A stretch of DNA of 11,681 nucleotides from JAPUIN01 sp041580375 (GCA_041580375.1 JBFGDZ010000116.1:1-11681), one strand, 5' to 3'. Counted from the first letter of the stretch, positions 1 through 6,743 are shown. Notes: generated by a model not told the origin, from the letters alone. Numbers and translations are program-made.

Positions 1-142
1 CACCGGCCAGGGCTCCCGTGGCGATGTTGAGGGCCGTCACCCGGGCGCGCAGACCGAAGCCCTTCCCCTGGCGCCTGAGCGAGACGCGGAGAACGATCAG
101 GAGGACGATGAGGATGGCGACGATCTGGAGCAGCTGATGCAC
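1..142 (-). CDS. N-terminus of a membrane protein, cut by the window edge
   Basis: This is the first 47 codons of an open frame that runs off the left edge. GTG at 142-140 is the only usual start codon after the in-frame TGA at 175-173, so the start is well constrained, although no convincing Shine-Dalgarno precedes it. The peptide opens with a short polar stretch, then a strongly hydrophobic segment (residues about 4-18, rich in Ile, Leu and Val), then a basic segment (R19, R23, R24, K27). That is a single transmembrane helix or signal anchor followed by positive charges, suggesting the following part is cytoplasmic. The start lies 7 bases after the stop of the oligopeptidase gene, so it is probably the next gene of that operon. 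The family cannot be recognised from 47 residues. Gene reality is moderately likely; function is unknown. Confidence 0.5.
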   Translation of the reverse strand, partial: MHQLLQIVAILIVLLIVLRVSLRRQGKGFGLRARVTALNIATGALAG

Positions 143-149
143 GTCGGCG

Positions 150-2303
150 TCACGAATCGATCCCCAGCCGGTTCAAGATGAAGGCGTACTCGAACGCCAG
201 TTCCTTGAGGGCATCGTAGCGGCCCGAGGCGCCGGCGTGACCGGCGTCCATGTTGGTCTTCAGGAGCAGGACGTTTCCGCCGGTCTTCTTCGCGCGCAGC
301 CGGGCCGTCCACTTCGCGGGCTCCCAGTACTGGACCCGCGGATCGTTCAGGCCGGCGGTAATCAGCATGTCGGGATAGTCCTTCGCCTCGACGTTGTCGT
401 AGGGCGAGTAGGAGCGCATGTACTCGTAGTATTCCGGTACCCGGGGATCGCCCCACTCCTCCCACTCGATCGCCGTCAGGGGGATGCTGGCGTCCAGCAT
501 CGTGTTGATCACGTCCACGAACGGCACATTCGCCACGACGACCCGGAACAGGTCGGGACGCATGTTGACCACCGCGCCGATGAGCAGCCCGCCCGCGCTG
601 GCTCCGCGGATGGCGAGTTGATCCCGGGATGTGTAATCCTCGGCGATCAGATGCTCTGCGCAGGCGATGAAATCGGTGAATGTGTTGCGCTTGTTCAGGA
701 GTTTGCCGTCCTCGTACCACGGCCGGCCCAGCTCGCCTCCGCCCCGGACGTGCGCGATGGCGTAGATGAAGCCGCGATCCAGGAGGCCCAGCCGGGATGA
801 CGAAAAGCGGGGCTCGATGGATGCCGAATAGGCTCCGTAGCCGTAGAGGACGAGCGGGTTCTTGCCGTCCCGCTTCGTGCCCGCCCGGTAGACGAGCGAC
901 ATAGGAACCCGCGTGCCGTCCTTCGCGACCGCGAAGATGCGCTCCGACCGGTACGCCGTGCGGTCGTACCCGCCCAGAATTTCCTCTTCTTTCTTCAGCT
1001 CCCGCTCGCGCGTCTTCATGTCATAGTCGAAGACGGAATTGGGAGTCACCATCGACTCGTAGGTGAAGCGGAGGAGATCGGTATCGAACTCGGGATTGCC
1101 GGACACGCGCACGGTGTACACGGGCTCGGGGAAATCGACCCGGTGATCGGCCATCCCGGGGAGCTCGAGGATTCGCACCGTCCGCAGCCCCTCGACGCGC
1201 TCCGTCAGAGCCATGTGGCGGGCGAAGACCTCCATGCTCTCGAGGTACACCTCACGACGGTGGGGCACGACCTCGATCCAGTTCTTTCGCGATGGATCAC
1301 CCACCGGGGCCCGCATGAGCCTGAAGTTCACCGCGGCGTCGTTCGTTCGGATGAAGAAGGAATCTCCCCAGTGCTCGACGGAGTACTCCATCCCCTGCTG
1401 CCGCGGATGGATCGTCCTGAGCCGCCCGGACGGAACGGCGGCGTCGAGGTAGCGGATCTCGCTCGTGACGGCGCTGCCCAGATGGAGCATGACGTAGCGG
1501 TCGTTCTTCGTCTTGTAGATGTTCAGGAAGAAGCGATCGTCGTCCTCCCTGTGGAGCAGATCGTCCCGGCCCGGGTCGGTTCCCAGGACGTGACGGTAGA
1601 GACGGTCGGGACGGTGCGCCGGATCGAGGGAGGTGTAGAAGACCGTGCGGTTGTCGTTCCCCCATTCCACGGAGTACGTATCGGCGATCCGATCGGGCAG
1701 GTGCTCACCCGTCTTCAGATCCTTGAAGACGAGCGTGTAACGCTCGTTGCCCTCGAGATCGGTGGAGTACGCGAGGATCGAGTGATCGGGGCTGATGGCG
1801 TAGGCGCCCAGGTCGAAATAGGAATGTCCGTCGGCGAGAGCGTTCTCGTCGATGAGGATCTCCTCGGGGGCCTCGACGCTTCCTTTCTTGCGGCACCGGA
1901 TCCTGTATTGCTTTCCCTCCTCGGTCCGCGTGTAGTACCAGTACGGCCCCTTGCGCTCGGGGACCGAGAGATCGGTCTCCTTGATCCGCGCCAGCATCTC
2001 TTTGTAGAGCGTCTCCCGGAGGGGCTCGGCCGGCTTCATGACCGCGTCCGTGTAGTCGTTCTCCGCCTCGAGGTACGCATGCACCTTCGCGTCCTCGCGC
2101 TCACGCAGCCAGAAATAGTCGTCGGGTATCTCCCGACCGTGGTTTTTCGTCACGTGCGGCATCCGCTCCGCCACGGGAGGTTTCACCGACATGTCGAGCT
2201 CCAGACGGGGACGCGGGCTTTCCGGCGCGCCGGAGCATCCCCAGACGAACAGGATCGCCGCCGCAGTCCCCAGTCGCCGCGCGCGCGCATCATGGCCAGC
2301 CAT
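150..2303 (-). CDS. S9A family peptidase, oligopeptidase B-like lipoprotein
   Basis: Serine peptidase of the prolyl oligopeptidase family, closest in pattern to oligopeptidase B, which cleaves short peptides after Arg or Lys. The 717-residue protein has a seven-bladed propeller region (about 100-440) and a C-terminal alpha/beta-hydrolase domain. The nucleophile Ser569 sits in GASAGG, with Asp654 in AGLNDPR and His689 in DAGHAG. The acidic pair in AIEWEEWGDP (E613/E615) matches the glutamates that give oligopeptidase B its basic P1 specificity. Unlike the roughly 690-residue cytosolic enzymes, it begins with a basic n-region, a hydrophobic core (AAAILFVW) and a lipobox-like VWGC with Cys23, so I predict lipoprotein export; Trp at -2 is unusual for a lipobox. 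Family homology starts near residue 41 (PPVAERMPH). The ATG immediately follows the aquaporin TAG, with GGAAAG just upstream, implying translational coupling. Family call is secure; export is inference. Confidence 0.93.
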   Translation of the reverse strand: MAGHDARARRLGTAAAILFVWGCSGAPESPRPRLELDMSVKPPVAERMPHVTKNHGREIPDDYFWLREREDAKVHAYLEAENDYTDAVMKPAEPLRETLYKEMLARIKETDLSVPERKGPYWYYTRTEEGKQYRIRCRKKGSVEAPEEILIDENALADGHSYFDLGAYAISPDHSILAYSTDLEGNERYTLVFKDLKTGEHLPDRIADTYSVEWGNDNRTVFYTSLDPAHRPDRLYRHVLGTDPGRDDLLHREDDDRFFLNIYKTKNDRYVMLHLGSAVTSEIRYLDAAVPSGRLRTIHPRQQGMEYSVEHWGDSFFIRTNDAAVNFRLMRAPVGDPSRKNWIEVVPHRREVYLESMEVFARHMALTERVEGLRTVRILELPGMADHRVDFPEPVYTVRVSGNPEFDTDLLRFTYESMVTPNSVFDYDMKTRERELKKEEEILGGYDRTAYRSERIFAVAKDGTRVPMSLVYRAGTKRDGKNPLVLYGYGAYSASIEPRFSSSRLGLLDRGFIYAIAHVRGGGELGRPWYEDGKLLNKRNTFTDFIACAEHLIAEDYTSRDQLAIRGASAGGLLIGAVVNMRPDLFRVVVANVPFVDVINTMLDASIPLTAIEWEEWGDPRVPEYYEYMRSYSPYDNVEAKDYPDMLITAGLNDPRVQYWEPAKWTARLRAKKTGGNVLLLKTNMDAGHAGASGRYDALKELAFEYAFILNRLGIDS

Positions 2304-2972
2304 CTACTTTCCGATGTACTTGTCGTACAGAAGCCCCGCGATCACTCCTCCCAGAAGCGGGCCGATCCAGTAGACGATGTGGCCGTCCCAGAATCCGGCC
2401 GCGAGTCCGGGTCCGAAGGTGCGCGCCGGGTTCATCGACGCCCCGGTCAGCGGCCCCGCCATGAGAATGTTGAAGGCGATGGTGAGACCGATCCCGAAGC
2501 CGCCGATCTTCGGCGCGTTCGGATGCACCGCGGTGCCGAAGACCGCGAAGACCAGGAAGAACGTCAGGATCGCCTCGATGAAGATGCCCGTGCCCTGGGA
2601 GATGTCCGGCGACAGCGCGGGCGTGCCGAGATTGACGTCGGCCCAGACATCGGTCGTGAAGACGGCCAGCAGCGCGTAGCCGGCCAGCGCGGCGCCGGCC
2701 AGCTGCGACACGACGTACTGGAGCCCCTTCCCCCAGCCCATCCGGCCTGTGGCGAGAAAGGCGCAGGTGACCGCAGGATTGATGTGCCCTCCCGAGATGT
2801 GACCCGTGGCCGACACGACGATCGAGAGGACCAGTCCATGGGCGATCGCGATCCCGACGAGCCCGAGGGCGCCCTCGGTGTAGGCGTCGGTGCAGATCGC
2901 CCCGGCCCCGATGAAGCAGAGGGCGAACGTGCCGATCAGTTCCGCCAGGCAGGGCCTCCACGCGATGCGCAT
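2304..2972 (-). CDS. MIP-family aquaporin with a TIP-like pore
   Basis: Aquaporin of 222 residues with the normal six membrane helices and two pore half-helices. The two signature boxes are NPA at 65-67 (GGHINPAVT) and NPA at 181-183 (SMNPART). Counting back from these as in E. coli AqpZ, the aromatic/arginine filter is His45, Ile169, Ala178 and Arg184. AqpZ has Phe/His/Thr/Arg and GlpF has Trp/Gly/Phe/Arg, whereas His/Ile/Ala-or-Gly is the filter of plant tonoplast intrinsic proteins, which pass water and in several cases ammonia or hydrogen peroxide. The C-terminal third (GASMNPAR, then HIVYWIGPLLGGVIAGLLY) also reads like a TIP. It is therefore not a glycerol facilitator of GlpF type. ATG at 2972 has a strong AAGGAGGT seven bases upstream and a promoter in the gap before it. 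Its stop abuts the start of the peptidase gene. Family is certain; substrate is inferred. Confidence 0.96.
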   Translation of the reverse strand: MRIAWRPCLAELIGTFALCFIGAGAICTDAYTEGALGLVGIAIAHGLVLSIVVSATGHISGGHINPAVTCAFLATGRMGWGKGLQYVVSQLAGAALAGYALLAVFTTDVWADVNLGTPALSPDISQGTGIFIEAILTFFLVFAVFGTAVHPNAPKIGGFGIGLTIAFNILMAGPLTGASMNPARTFGPGLAAGFWDGHIVYWIGPLLGGVIAGLLYDKYIGK

Positions 2973-2978
2973 ACGGCG

Positions 2979-2986
2979 ACCTCCTT
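2979..2986 (-). promoter_or_regulatory. Strong ribosome binding site of the aquaporin gene
   Basis: On the minus strand AAGGAGGT lies seven bases before the aquaporin ATG. It is a near-perfect anti-16S match and the best Shine-Dalgarno in the window, fixing the aquaporin start and suggesting efficient translation of it and of the coupled peptidase. Confidence 0.85.
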
Positions 2987-3032
2987 GAGGTTTCTGCAGA
3001 TGAGAGCTTCCGAATCCCGGATCGGGCGATAC

Positions 3033-3062
3033 CTATTAGCAGAAGCGTTCGATCGACGTCAA
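3033..3062 (-). promoter_or_regulatory. Predicted sigma70-type promoter for aquaporin and peptidase
   Basis: Reading the minus strand, TTGACG (3062-3057) is followed after 18 bases by TAATAG (3038-3033), preceded by TGC, which makes an extended -10 element. Transcription would start near 3026 and leave a leader of about 50 bases containing the strong Shine-Dalgarno. The -10 hexamer itself matches consensus at only three positions. The site lies in the 109-base gap after the symporter gene, so the aquaporin-peptidase pair can be expressed independently of the symporter. Confidence 0.5.
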
Positions 3063-3081
3063 GCGACGCGCCCGCGGCGGA

Positions 3082-4545
3082 TCAGCTGAAGTCCATGCCC
3101 GCGATCACGGCCACGATGATCGCCGCTACGGCCGCCGGCGAAACATACCGGATGAAGAACCGCCACACTCCGTAGCGGAACCACTTCGGCGTGGTGCCGT
3201 CCACGAGCTCCGCCCGGGTGGTGTCGCGCGTCATCACCCAGCCCGCGGCGAGCGTGATGAAGAATCCTCCCACCGGGAGCATCCAGTTCGAAGCGAGGTG
3301 GTCGAGCGTGGCGAATACACCGTTCTTGCCGGGGAAGATCTCGAAGCCCGACAGCGCCGAATCGGCGCCGAGGCTCATGCCGCAGAGGATCGAGAGGACG
3401 AAGCAGACGGCGCCGCTCACGGTCGTCGCCTTCCTGCGGCTCCAGCGTTTTTCGTCGATGAAGTAGCTCACCGGGACCTCCATCAGCGAGATGGTGGAGG
3501 TCAGAGCCGCGAATCCGACGAGAACGTAGAAGAGGGGCGCCAGGACGTTTCCGATCGGCACCACGGTGTAGAACAGCTCCGGCAGCGTGATGAACAGCAT
3601 CCCGGCCGTCGACTTGCCGATCTGCTCCTCCATGCCGGCTTTTGAGAAGATCACCGAGAACATGATCACCGTCGCGAAGATGGCGATCAGCGTATCGAGG
3701 ACGACGACCGCCAGCGAGGACCTCACGACGGACTCCTTCCGGCCCATGTAGGAGCCGTAGGTGATCATCGTTCCGAGCCCGAGCGACAGCGTGAAGAAAG
3801 CGTGGCCCAGCGCCTCCAGGACTCCCCGCGCCGGGAGCTCGCCGACCCGGGGGACGAAGATGAAGCGCAGCGCCGTCTGGGCGCCCTCCATCGTGAGAGC
3901 GCTGACGAGCAGGAGCACGAGGATGGCGAACAGGATCGGCATCAGCTGGCGGGCGATCCTCTCGATGCCCCTGCCGACGCCGGCGTAGATGACCGACATG
4001 GTGAAGACCATGAAGATCCCCGCCAGCAGGATCTGCAGCCAGCCGCTGCTGACGAACGCGCCGAAGGCGGGCCCGCTGGACATCCCCGCCTCGTAGCCGC
4101 CCAGGCTCCATCCGATACACTTGATGAAATACCGGATCGTCCATCCCGCCACCACCGTGTAGTAGCCCAGAATGACGACGGCGCTGAGGCAGCCGAGCCC
4201 GCCGACCCACGCCCAGCGACGGCCCGCGGCCGCGCGCATCGCCCCCACGGGGCTTCTCCGCGTCCTCCGGCCGATCAGGATCTCGGTCATCATGATCGGC
4301 AGTCCCACGCCCGCGATGCAGACCAGGTAGACCAGGACGAAGGCACCGCCCTCGTTGTGCCATGTGATGTAGGGAAACTTCCAGAGATTGCCCAGGCCGA
4401 TGGCGCTGCCCGCGGCGGCCAAAATGAAGCCGACCTGTGAGCTCCAGTGACCCCGATCCTGCTCCAACGCGGTCCGACGCCTCCCTGATGGCGGGGCCCC
4501 GGGTCCATTCTCGGGGCCGGCCCTTCCCCCCGGCGGAGCCCCCAT
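3082..4545 (-). CDS. Neurotransmitter:sodium symporter (NSS) family amino-acid transporter
   Basis: Inner-membrane Na+-coupled symporter of the LeuT/TnaT/MhsT family, likely importing an amino acid; the substrate cannot be told. About 11 membrane helices are visible, as in the bacterial 11-helix subgroup. Helix 1 carries GSAIGLGNLWKFPY (46-59). By alignment with LeuT, Na1 ligands are A48, N53, T252 and D284 (Asn in LeuT, Asp in TnaT-type carriers), and Na2 ligands are G46, I49, A346, T349 and S350. Tyr129 matches LeuT Tyr108. The gate pair Arg30/Asp404 of LeuT appears as Lys56/Asp415. The longest frame starts at ATG 4545, but its first 26 residues are Gly/Pro/Arg-rich and unlike the family. 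TTG at 4467, with GGGAGG upstream, would give LEQDRGHWSSQVGFILAAAG, the usual family start, and 461 residues, so the true start may be 4467. It is divergent from the STAS gene. Confidence 0.93.
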   Translation of the reverse strand: MGAPPGGRAGPENGPGAPPSGRRRTALEQDRGHWSSQVGFILAAAGSAIGLGNLWKFPYITWHNEGGAFVLVYLVCIAGVGLPIMMTEILIGRRTRRSPVGAMRAAAGRRWAWVGGLGCLSAVVILGYYTVVAGWTIRYFIKCIGWSLGGYEAGMSSGPAFGAFVSSGWLQILLAGIFMVFTMSVIYAGVGRGIERIARQLMPILFAILVLLLVSALTMEGAQTALRFIFVPRVGELPARGVLEALGHAFFTLSLGLGTMITYGSYMGRKESVVRSSLAVVVLDTLIAIFATVIMFSVIFSKAGMEEQIGKSTAGMLFITLPELFYTVVPIGNVLAPLFYVLVGFAALTSTISLMEVPVSYFIDEKRWSRRKATTVSGAVCFVLSILCGMSLGADSALSGFEIFPGKNGVFATLDHLASNWMLPVGGFFITLAAGWVMTRDTTRAELVDGTTPKWFRYGVWRFFIRYVSPAAVAAIIVAVIAGMDFS

Positions 4546-4574
4546 TCTGGATCAATTCCGCTTCGACCGCAGCA

Positions 4575-4609
4575 GGATCCTCACCGGGCTTCCCCCCGGG
4601 GGGGGATCC
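4575..4609. repeat. GGATCC-bounded C6G8 palindromic block in a divergent intergenic region
   Basis: Two GGATCC hexamers (4575-4580 and 4604-4609) flank a run of six C followed by eight G (4592-4605); an inner CCGGG/CCCGG stem can also pair. The block lies between the divergently transcribed symporter and STAS genes. It might be a structured leader or regulatory site, or an accident of high GC; there is no T-run to make it a terminator. The G8 tract is also a place where base-count errors are likely. Confidence 0.3.
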
Positions 4610-4660
4610 ATGTCAAGATGTGGGATCTCGAATCAATTCCCGGTGCTGGCCGGACCAGCA

Positions 4661-4667
4661 AAAGGAG
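4661..4667 (+). promoter_or_regulatory. Ribosome binding site deciding the STAS gene start
   Basis: AAAGGAG lies five bases before ATG 4673. The same frame is open upstream to an ATG at 4610, but that start lacks a Shine-Dalgarno and would add 21 residues outside the STAS domain. The site therefore selects 4673. Confidence 0.75.
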
Positions 4668-4672
4668 CACAC

Positions 4673-5008
4673 ATGAAGGTCAAGGTCCGAGACGCGGGCA
4701 AGGTGCGCATCGTCGATCTGAGCGGCAAGCTCACGCTGGGAGATGCCGTCCGCTCACTCGACGAGACGCTCGCCGGCCTGCTGAAGGGGAAGCACAATCA
4801 GATCGTGCTCAATCTGAAGGACGTGGACTACGTCGATTCGGCGGGGATCGGGGAGCTGGTCGCCGGCAAGAAGCGCGCGGTGGCCGCGGGAGGGGACGTG
4901 CGGCTCCTTCTTCCGTCGAGCTCCGTGTACCAGGTTCTGTCGATCGTGCAGCTGCACCTCATCTTCCAGATCTTCGACGAAGAAGCGAAGGCCGTCGGGT
5001 CGTTCTGA
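4673..5008 (+). CDS. STAS-domain protein, anti-sigma factor antagonist type
   Basis: Single STAS domain of 111 residues, the size of SpoIIAA/RsbV. Such proteins bind an anti-sigma kinase in their unphosphorylated form and are inactivated when a conserved serine is phosphorylated. The first strand reads VRIVDLSGKLTLGDA (11-25). The switch region is DYVDSAGIGEL, with Ser56 as the expected phosphosite and the following Gly-Ile-Gly conserved. The next strand is DVRLLLP (75-81), and the C-terminal helix (about 85-108) is of usual length. The start is fixed by AAAGGAG five bases upstream. No anti-sigma kinase, PP2C phosphatase or sigma factor is visible in the window, so the partner must be elsewhere. 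STAS proteins of this size also serve other systems, such as lipid-asymmetry transport (MlaB), but the serine motif and the neighbours do not suggest that. Domain call is secure; partner unknown. Confidence 0.92.
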   Translation: MKVKVRDAGKVRIVDLSGKLTLGDAVRSLDETLAGLLKGKHNQIVLNLKDVDYVDSAGIGELVAGKKRAVAAGGDVRLLLPSSSVYQVLSIVQLHLIFQIFDEEAKAVGSF

Positions 5009-5042
5009 ACGCGCGCGGCGGGGCCGCCCCTCCCGTCCGCCG

Positions 5043-5072
5043 TTGACTCGCCCCGCCTTGCGGCGCTAGTCT
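5043..5072 (+). promoter_or_regulatory. Predicted promoter for the oxidoreductase-methyltransferase pair
   Basis: TTGACT (5043-5048) is followed after 18 bases by TAGTCT (5067-5072), about 65 bases before the oxidoreductase ATG. The -35 box is good and the -10 is weak (three matches). Its form resembles the other two predicted promoters here: TTGAC, 17-18 bases, then TA preceded by C. Confidence 0.4.
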
Positions 5073-5122
5073 GTCCTGCCCCCGCTCCCATTCATCGTCG
5101 CCGCCCGGCGCTTCCGGGCCGC

Positions 5123-5129
5123 GAGGAGG
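5123..5129 (+). promoter_or_regulatory. Ribosome binding site of the FAD oxidoreductase
   Basis: GAGGAGG ends nine bases before ATG 5139. It supports that start, which places the dinucleotide-binding fold right at the N-terminus as expected for the family. Confidence 0.7.
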
Positions 5130-5138
5130 CGAGCCCTC

Positions 5139-6743
5139 ATGCCGAACGTCTACGACGCCCTCATCATCGGGGGCGGTCACAACGGTCTCGTGACCGCCGC
5201 CTACCTGGCCAAGAAGAACGTCAGGACGCTGGTCCTCGAGCGCCGGCCGATGGTCGGCGGGGCCTCCGTGACCGAGGAGCCGTGGCCCGGCTACAAGGTG
5301 TCGACGGCGGCCTACGTCATCAGCCTGCTGCGCCGCGAGGTCGTGCGCGACCTCGAACTGAAGCGCCACGGCCTGATCATCTATCCCCAGGATCCGCCCT
5401 ATTTCCAGCCGTACCCCGACGGGCGGCATCTCATGATCTGGAACGACTACGCGAAGACGCGCGAGGAGATCGCAAAGTTCTCGAAGCGGGATGCCGAGGT
5501 CTTCGAGGAATACGAGAGCACCCTCAACCGGCTCGCCGAGTTCATCGAGCCGCTCATGATGACGACGCCGCCCGATCCCACGTCGTCGCGACTCAGCGAT
5601 CTGTGGGGGCTCCTCAAGATGGCGCGGCTGGCCCGCGGCCTGAAGAAGAACCTCTACGACGAGGTGGAGGTCCTGGTCACGAGCGCGAAGGACTTTCTCG
5701 ATTCATGGTTCGAATCGGAGGAGCTGAAGGCCCTTCTCTGCGGCCAGGCCGTCATCGGAACCCTCGCCGGCCCGCGCACCCCGGGCACGGCGTATGTCCT
5801 GTTCCATCACGTCATGGGGGAGGTGGACGGCATGCGCGGCTGCTGGGGCGTCGTCCGCGGAGGGATGGGTCAGGTCTCCGAGTGCATCGCGGCAGCCGCG
5901 CGCGAGCGCGGAGCCGAGATCCGCTGCGACGCCCCGGTCGAGCGGATCCTGATCGAGAACGGGCGCGCGACCGGCGTCGTGCTGAAAGGCGGAGAGGAGA
6001 TCCGATCCCGCCGCGTCGTGTCGAGCGTCGATCCGAAGATCACGTTCATGCGGCTGATGGATCCGAAACGGGAGCTGCCCGACGATTTCCGTCGCCACAT
6101 CGAGCGCTTCCGGATCGAGGGATCCTCGATCAAGGTCAACTACGCCCTGGCGGAGCTGCCCGACTTCACCGCGATTCCCGGGAAGAAGCCGGGGCCGCAG
6201 CACCGCGGCACCCTCGACATCTGTCCCTCGCTCGACTACATGGAGCGCGCCTACGACGAGGCGAAGTACGGGCGCTGGTCCTCGCAGCCGTTCGTCGAGG
6301 CGGTCATCCCGACGGCGTACGACGACTCGATCGCGCCGCCGGGCAGGCACATCATGTCCGTCTTCGCCCAGTTCGGCCCCTATGAGCTGGCGGACGGGAC
6401 CTGGGACACCGAGAAGGAGAAGTTCGGCGACCGCGTGACGGAGATCCTCACGCGCTACGCGCCCAACTTCAAGAACGCCGTCCTGCACCGGCAGGTCGTC
6501 AGCCCGCTCGATCTCGAGCGCGATTTCTCGCTCACGCGGGGCAACATCTTCCAGGGCGAGATGGGTCTTGATCAGCTCTTCTTCATGCGGCCGGTCCCCG
6601 GCTACGCGAACTACCGCACCCCGGTACGCTCCCTGTACATGTGCGGCGCCTGCACCCACCCGGGCGGCGGCGTGATGGGTGCGCCCGGTTACAACGCGGC
6701 GCGCGAGATCCTCGACGATGTGAGGCGCGGCAGGAACGCCTGA
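5139..6743 (+). CDS. FAD-dependent oxidoreductase, PYROXD2 / phytoene desaturase-like
   Basis: Flavin amine-oxidase-fold protein of 534 residues, in the branch related to phytoene desaturase, CrtISO and mammalian PYROXD2. The N-terminal Rossmann motif is LIIGGGHNGL (glycines 11, 12, 13, 16), with Glu34 at the end of the second strand to bind the ribose of FAD and GGAS (40-43) after it. The mid-protein signature GGMGQVSECIAAAA (241-254) is typical of the carotenoid desaturase/isomerase group. The C-terminal FAD contact is MCGACTHPGGGVMGAPGYNA (501-520). Length is normal and the protein looks intact. No carotenoid genes (crtB, crtE, crtI partners) are near, so a carotenoid substrate should not be assumed; the PYROXD2-like branch has no settled substrate. 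It is followed 44 bases later by a methyltransferase on the same strand, probably co-transcribed. Family secure, reaction unknown. Confidence 0.93.
   Translation: MPNVYDALIIGGGHNGLVTAAYLAKKNVRTLVLERRPMVGGASVTEEPWPGYKVSTAAYVISLLRREVVRDLELKRHGLIIYPQDPPYFQPYPDGRHLMIWNDYAKTREEIAKFSKRDAEVFEEYESTLNRLAEFIEPLMMTTPPDPTSSRLSDLWGLLKMARLARGLKKNLYDEVEVLVTSAKDFLDSWFESEELKALLCGQAVIGTLAGPRTPGTAYVLFHHVMGEVDGMRGCWGVVRGGMGQVSECIAAAARERGAEIRCDAPVERILIENGRATGVVLKGGEEIRSRRVVSSVDPKITFMRLMDPKRELPDDFRRHIERFRIEGSSIKVNYALAELPDFTAIPGKKPGPQHRGTLDICPSLDYMERAYDEAKYGRWSSQPFVEAVIPTAYDDSIAPPGRHIMSVFAQFGPYELADGTWDTEKEKFGDRVTEILTRYAPNFKNAVLHRQVVSPLDLERDFSLTRGNIFQGEMGLDQLFFMRPVPGYANYRTPVRSLYMCGACTHPGGGVMGAPGYNAAREILDDVRRGRNA

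Noticed and set aside
1143..3089. A 648-codon plus-strand open frame across the aquaporin and half of the peptidase gene
   Set aside because: It lies antisense to two clearly recognised genes, is rich in Arg, Asp, Val and Gly, shows no domain, and is the expected result of strong G/C third-position bias on the opposite strand.
3059..4555. A second minus-strand 498-codon frame overlapping the symporter
   Set aside because: The alternative frame has all LeuT-fold motifs and membrane helices; this one is an Arg/Gly/His-rich frame-shifted reading of it.
4611..4616. A perfect minus-strand TTGACA that could be the symporter -35 box
   Set aside because: At 16-19 bases downstream the sequence is GC-rich (GGAAGC region) with nothing like a -10 box.
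5015..5027. GCGGC/GCCGC stem just after the STAS stop as a terminator
   Set aside because: Only five pairs with a three-base loop and no T-run; such stems are common by chance at this GC content.
5139..6743. Oxidoreductase as phytoene desaturase CrtI
   Set aside because: No carotenoid biosynthesis neighbours are present and the sequence pattern fits the PYROXD2-like branch better than CrtI.
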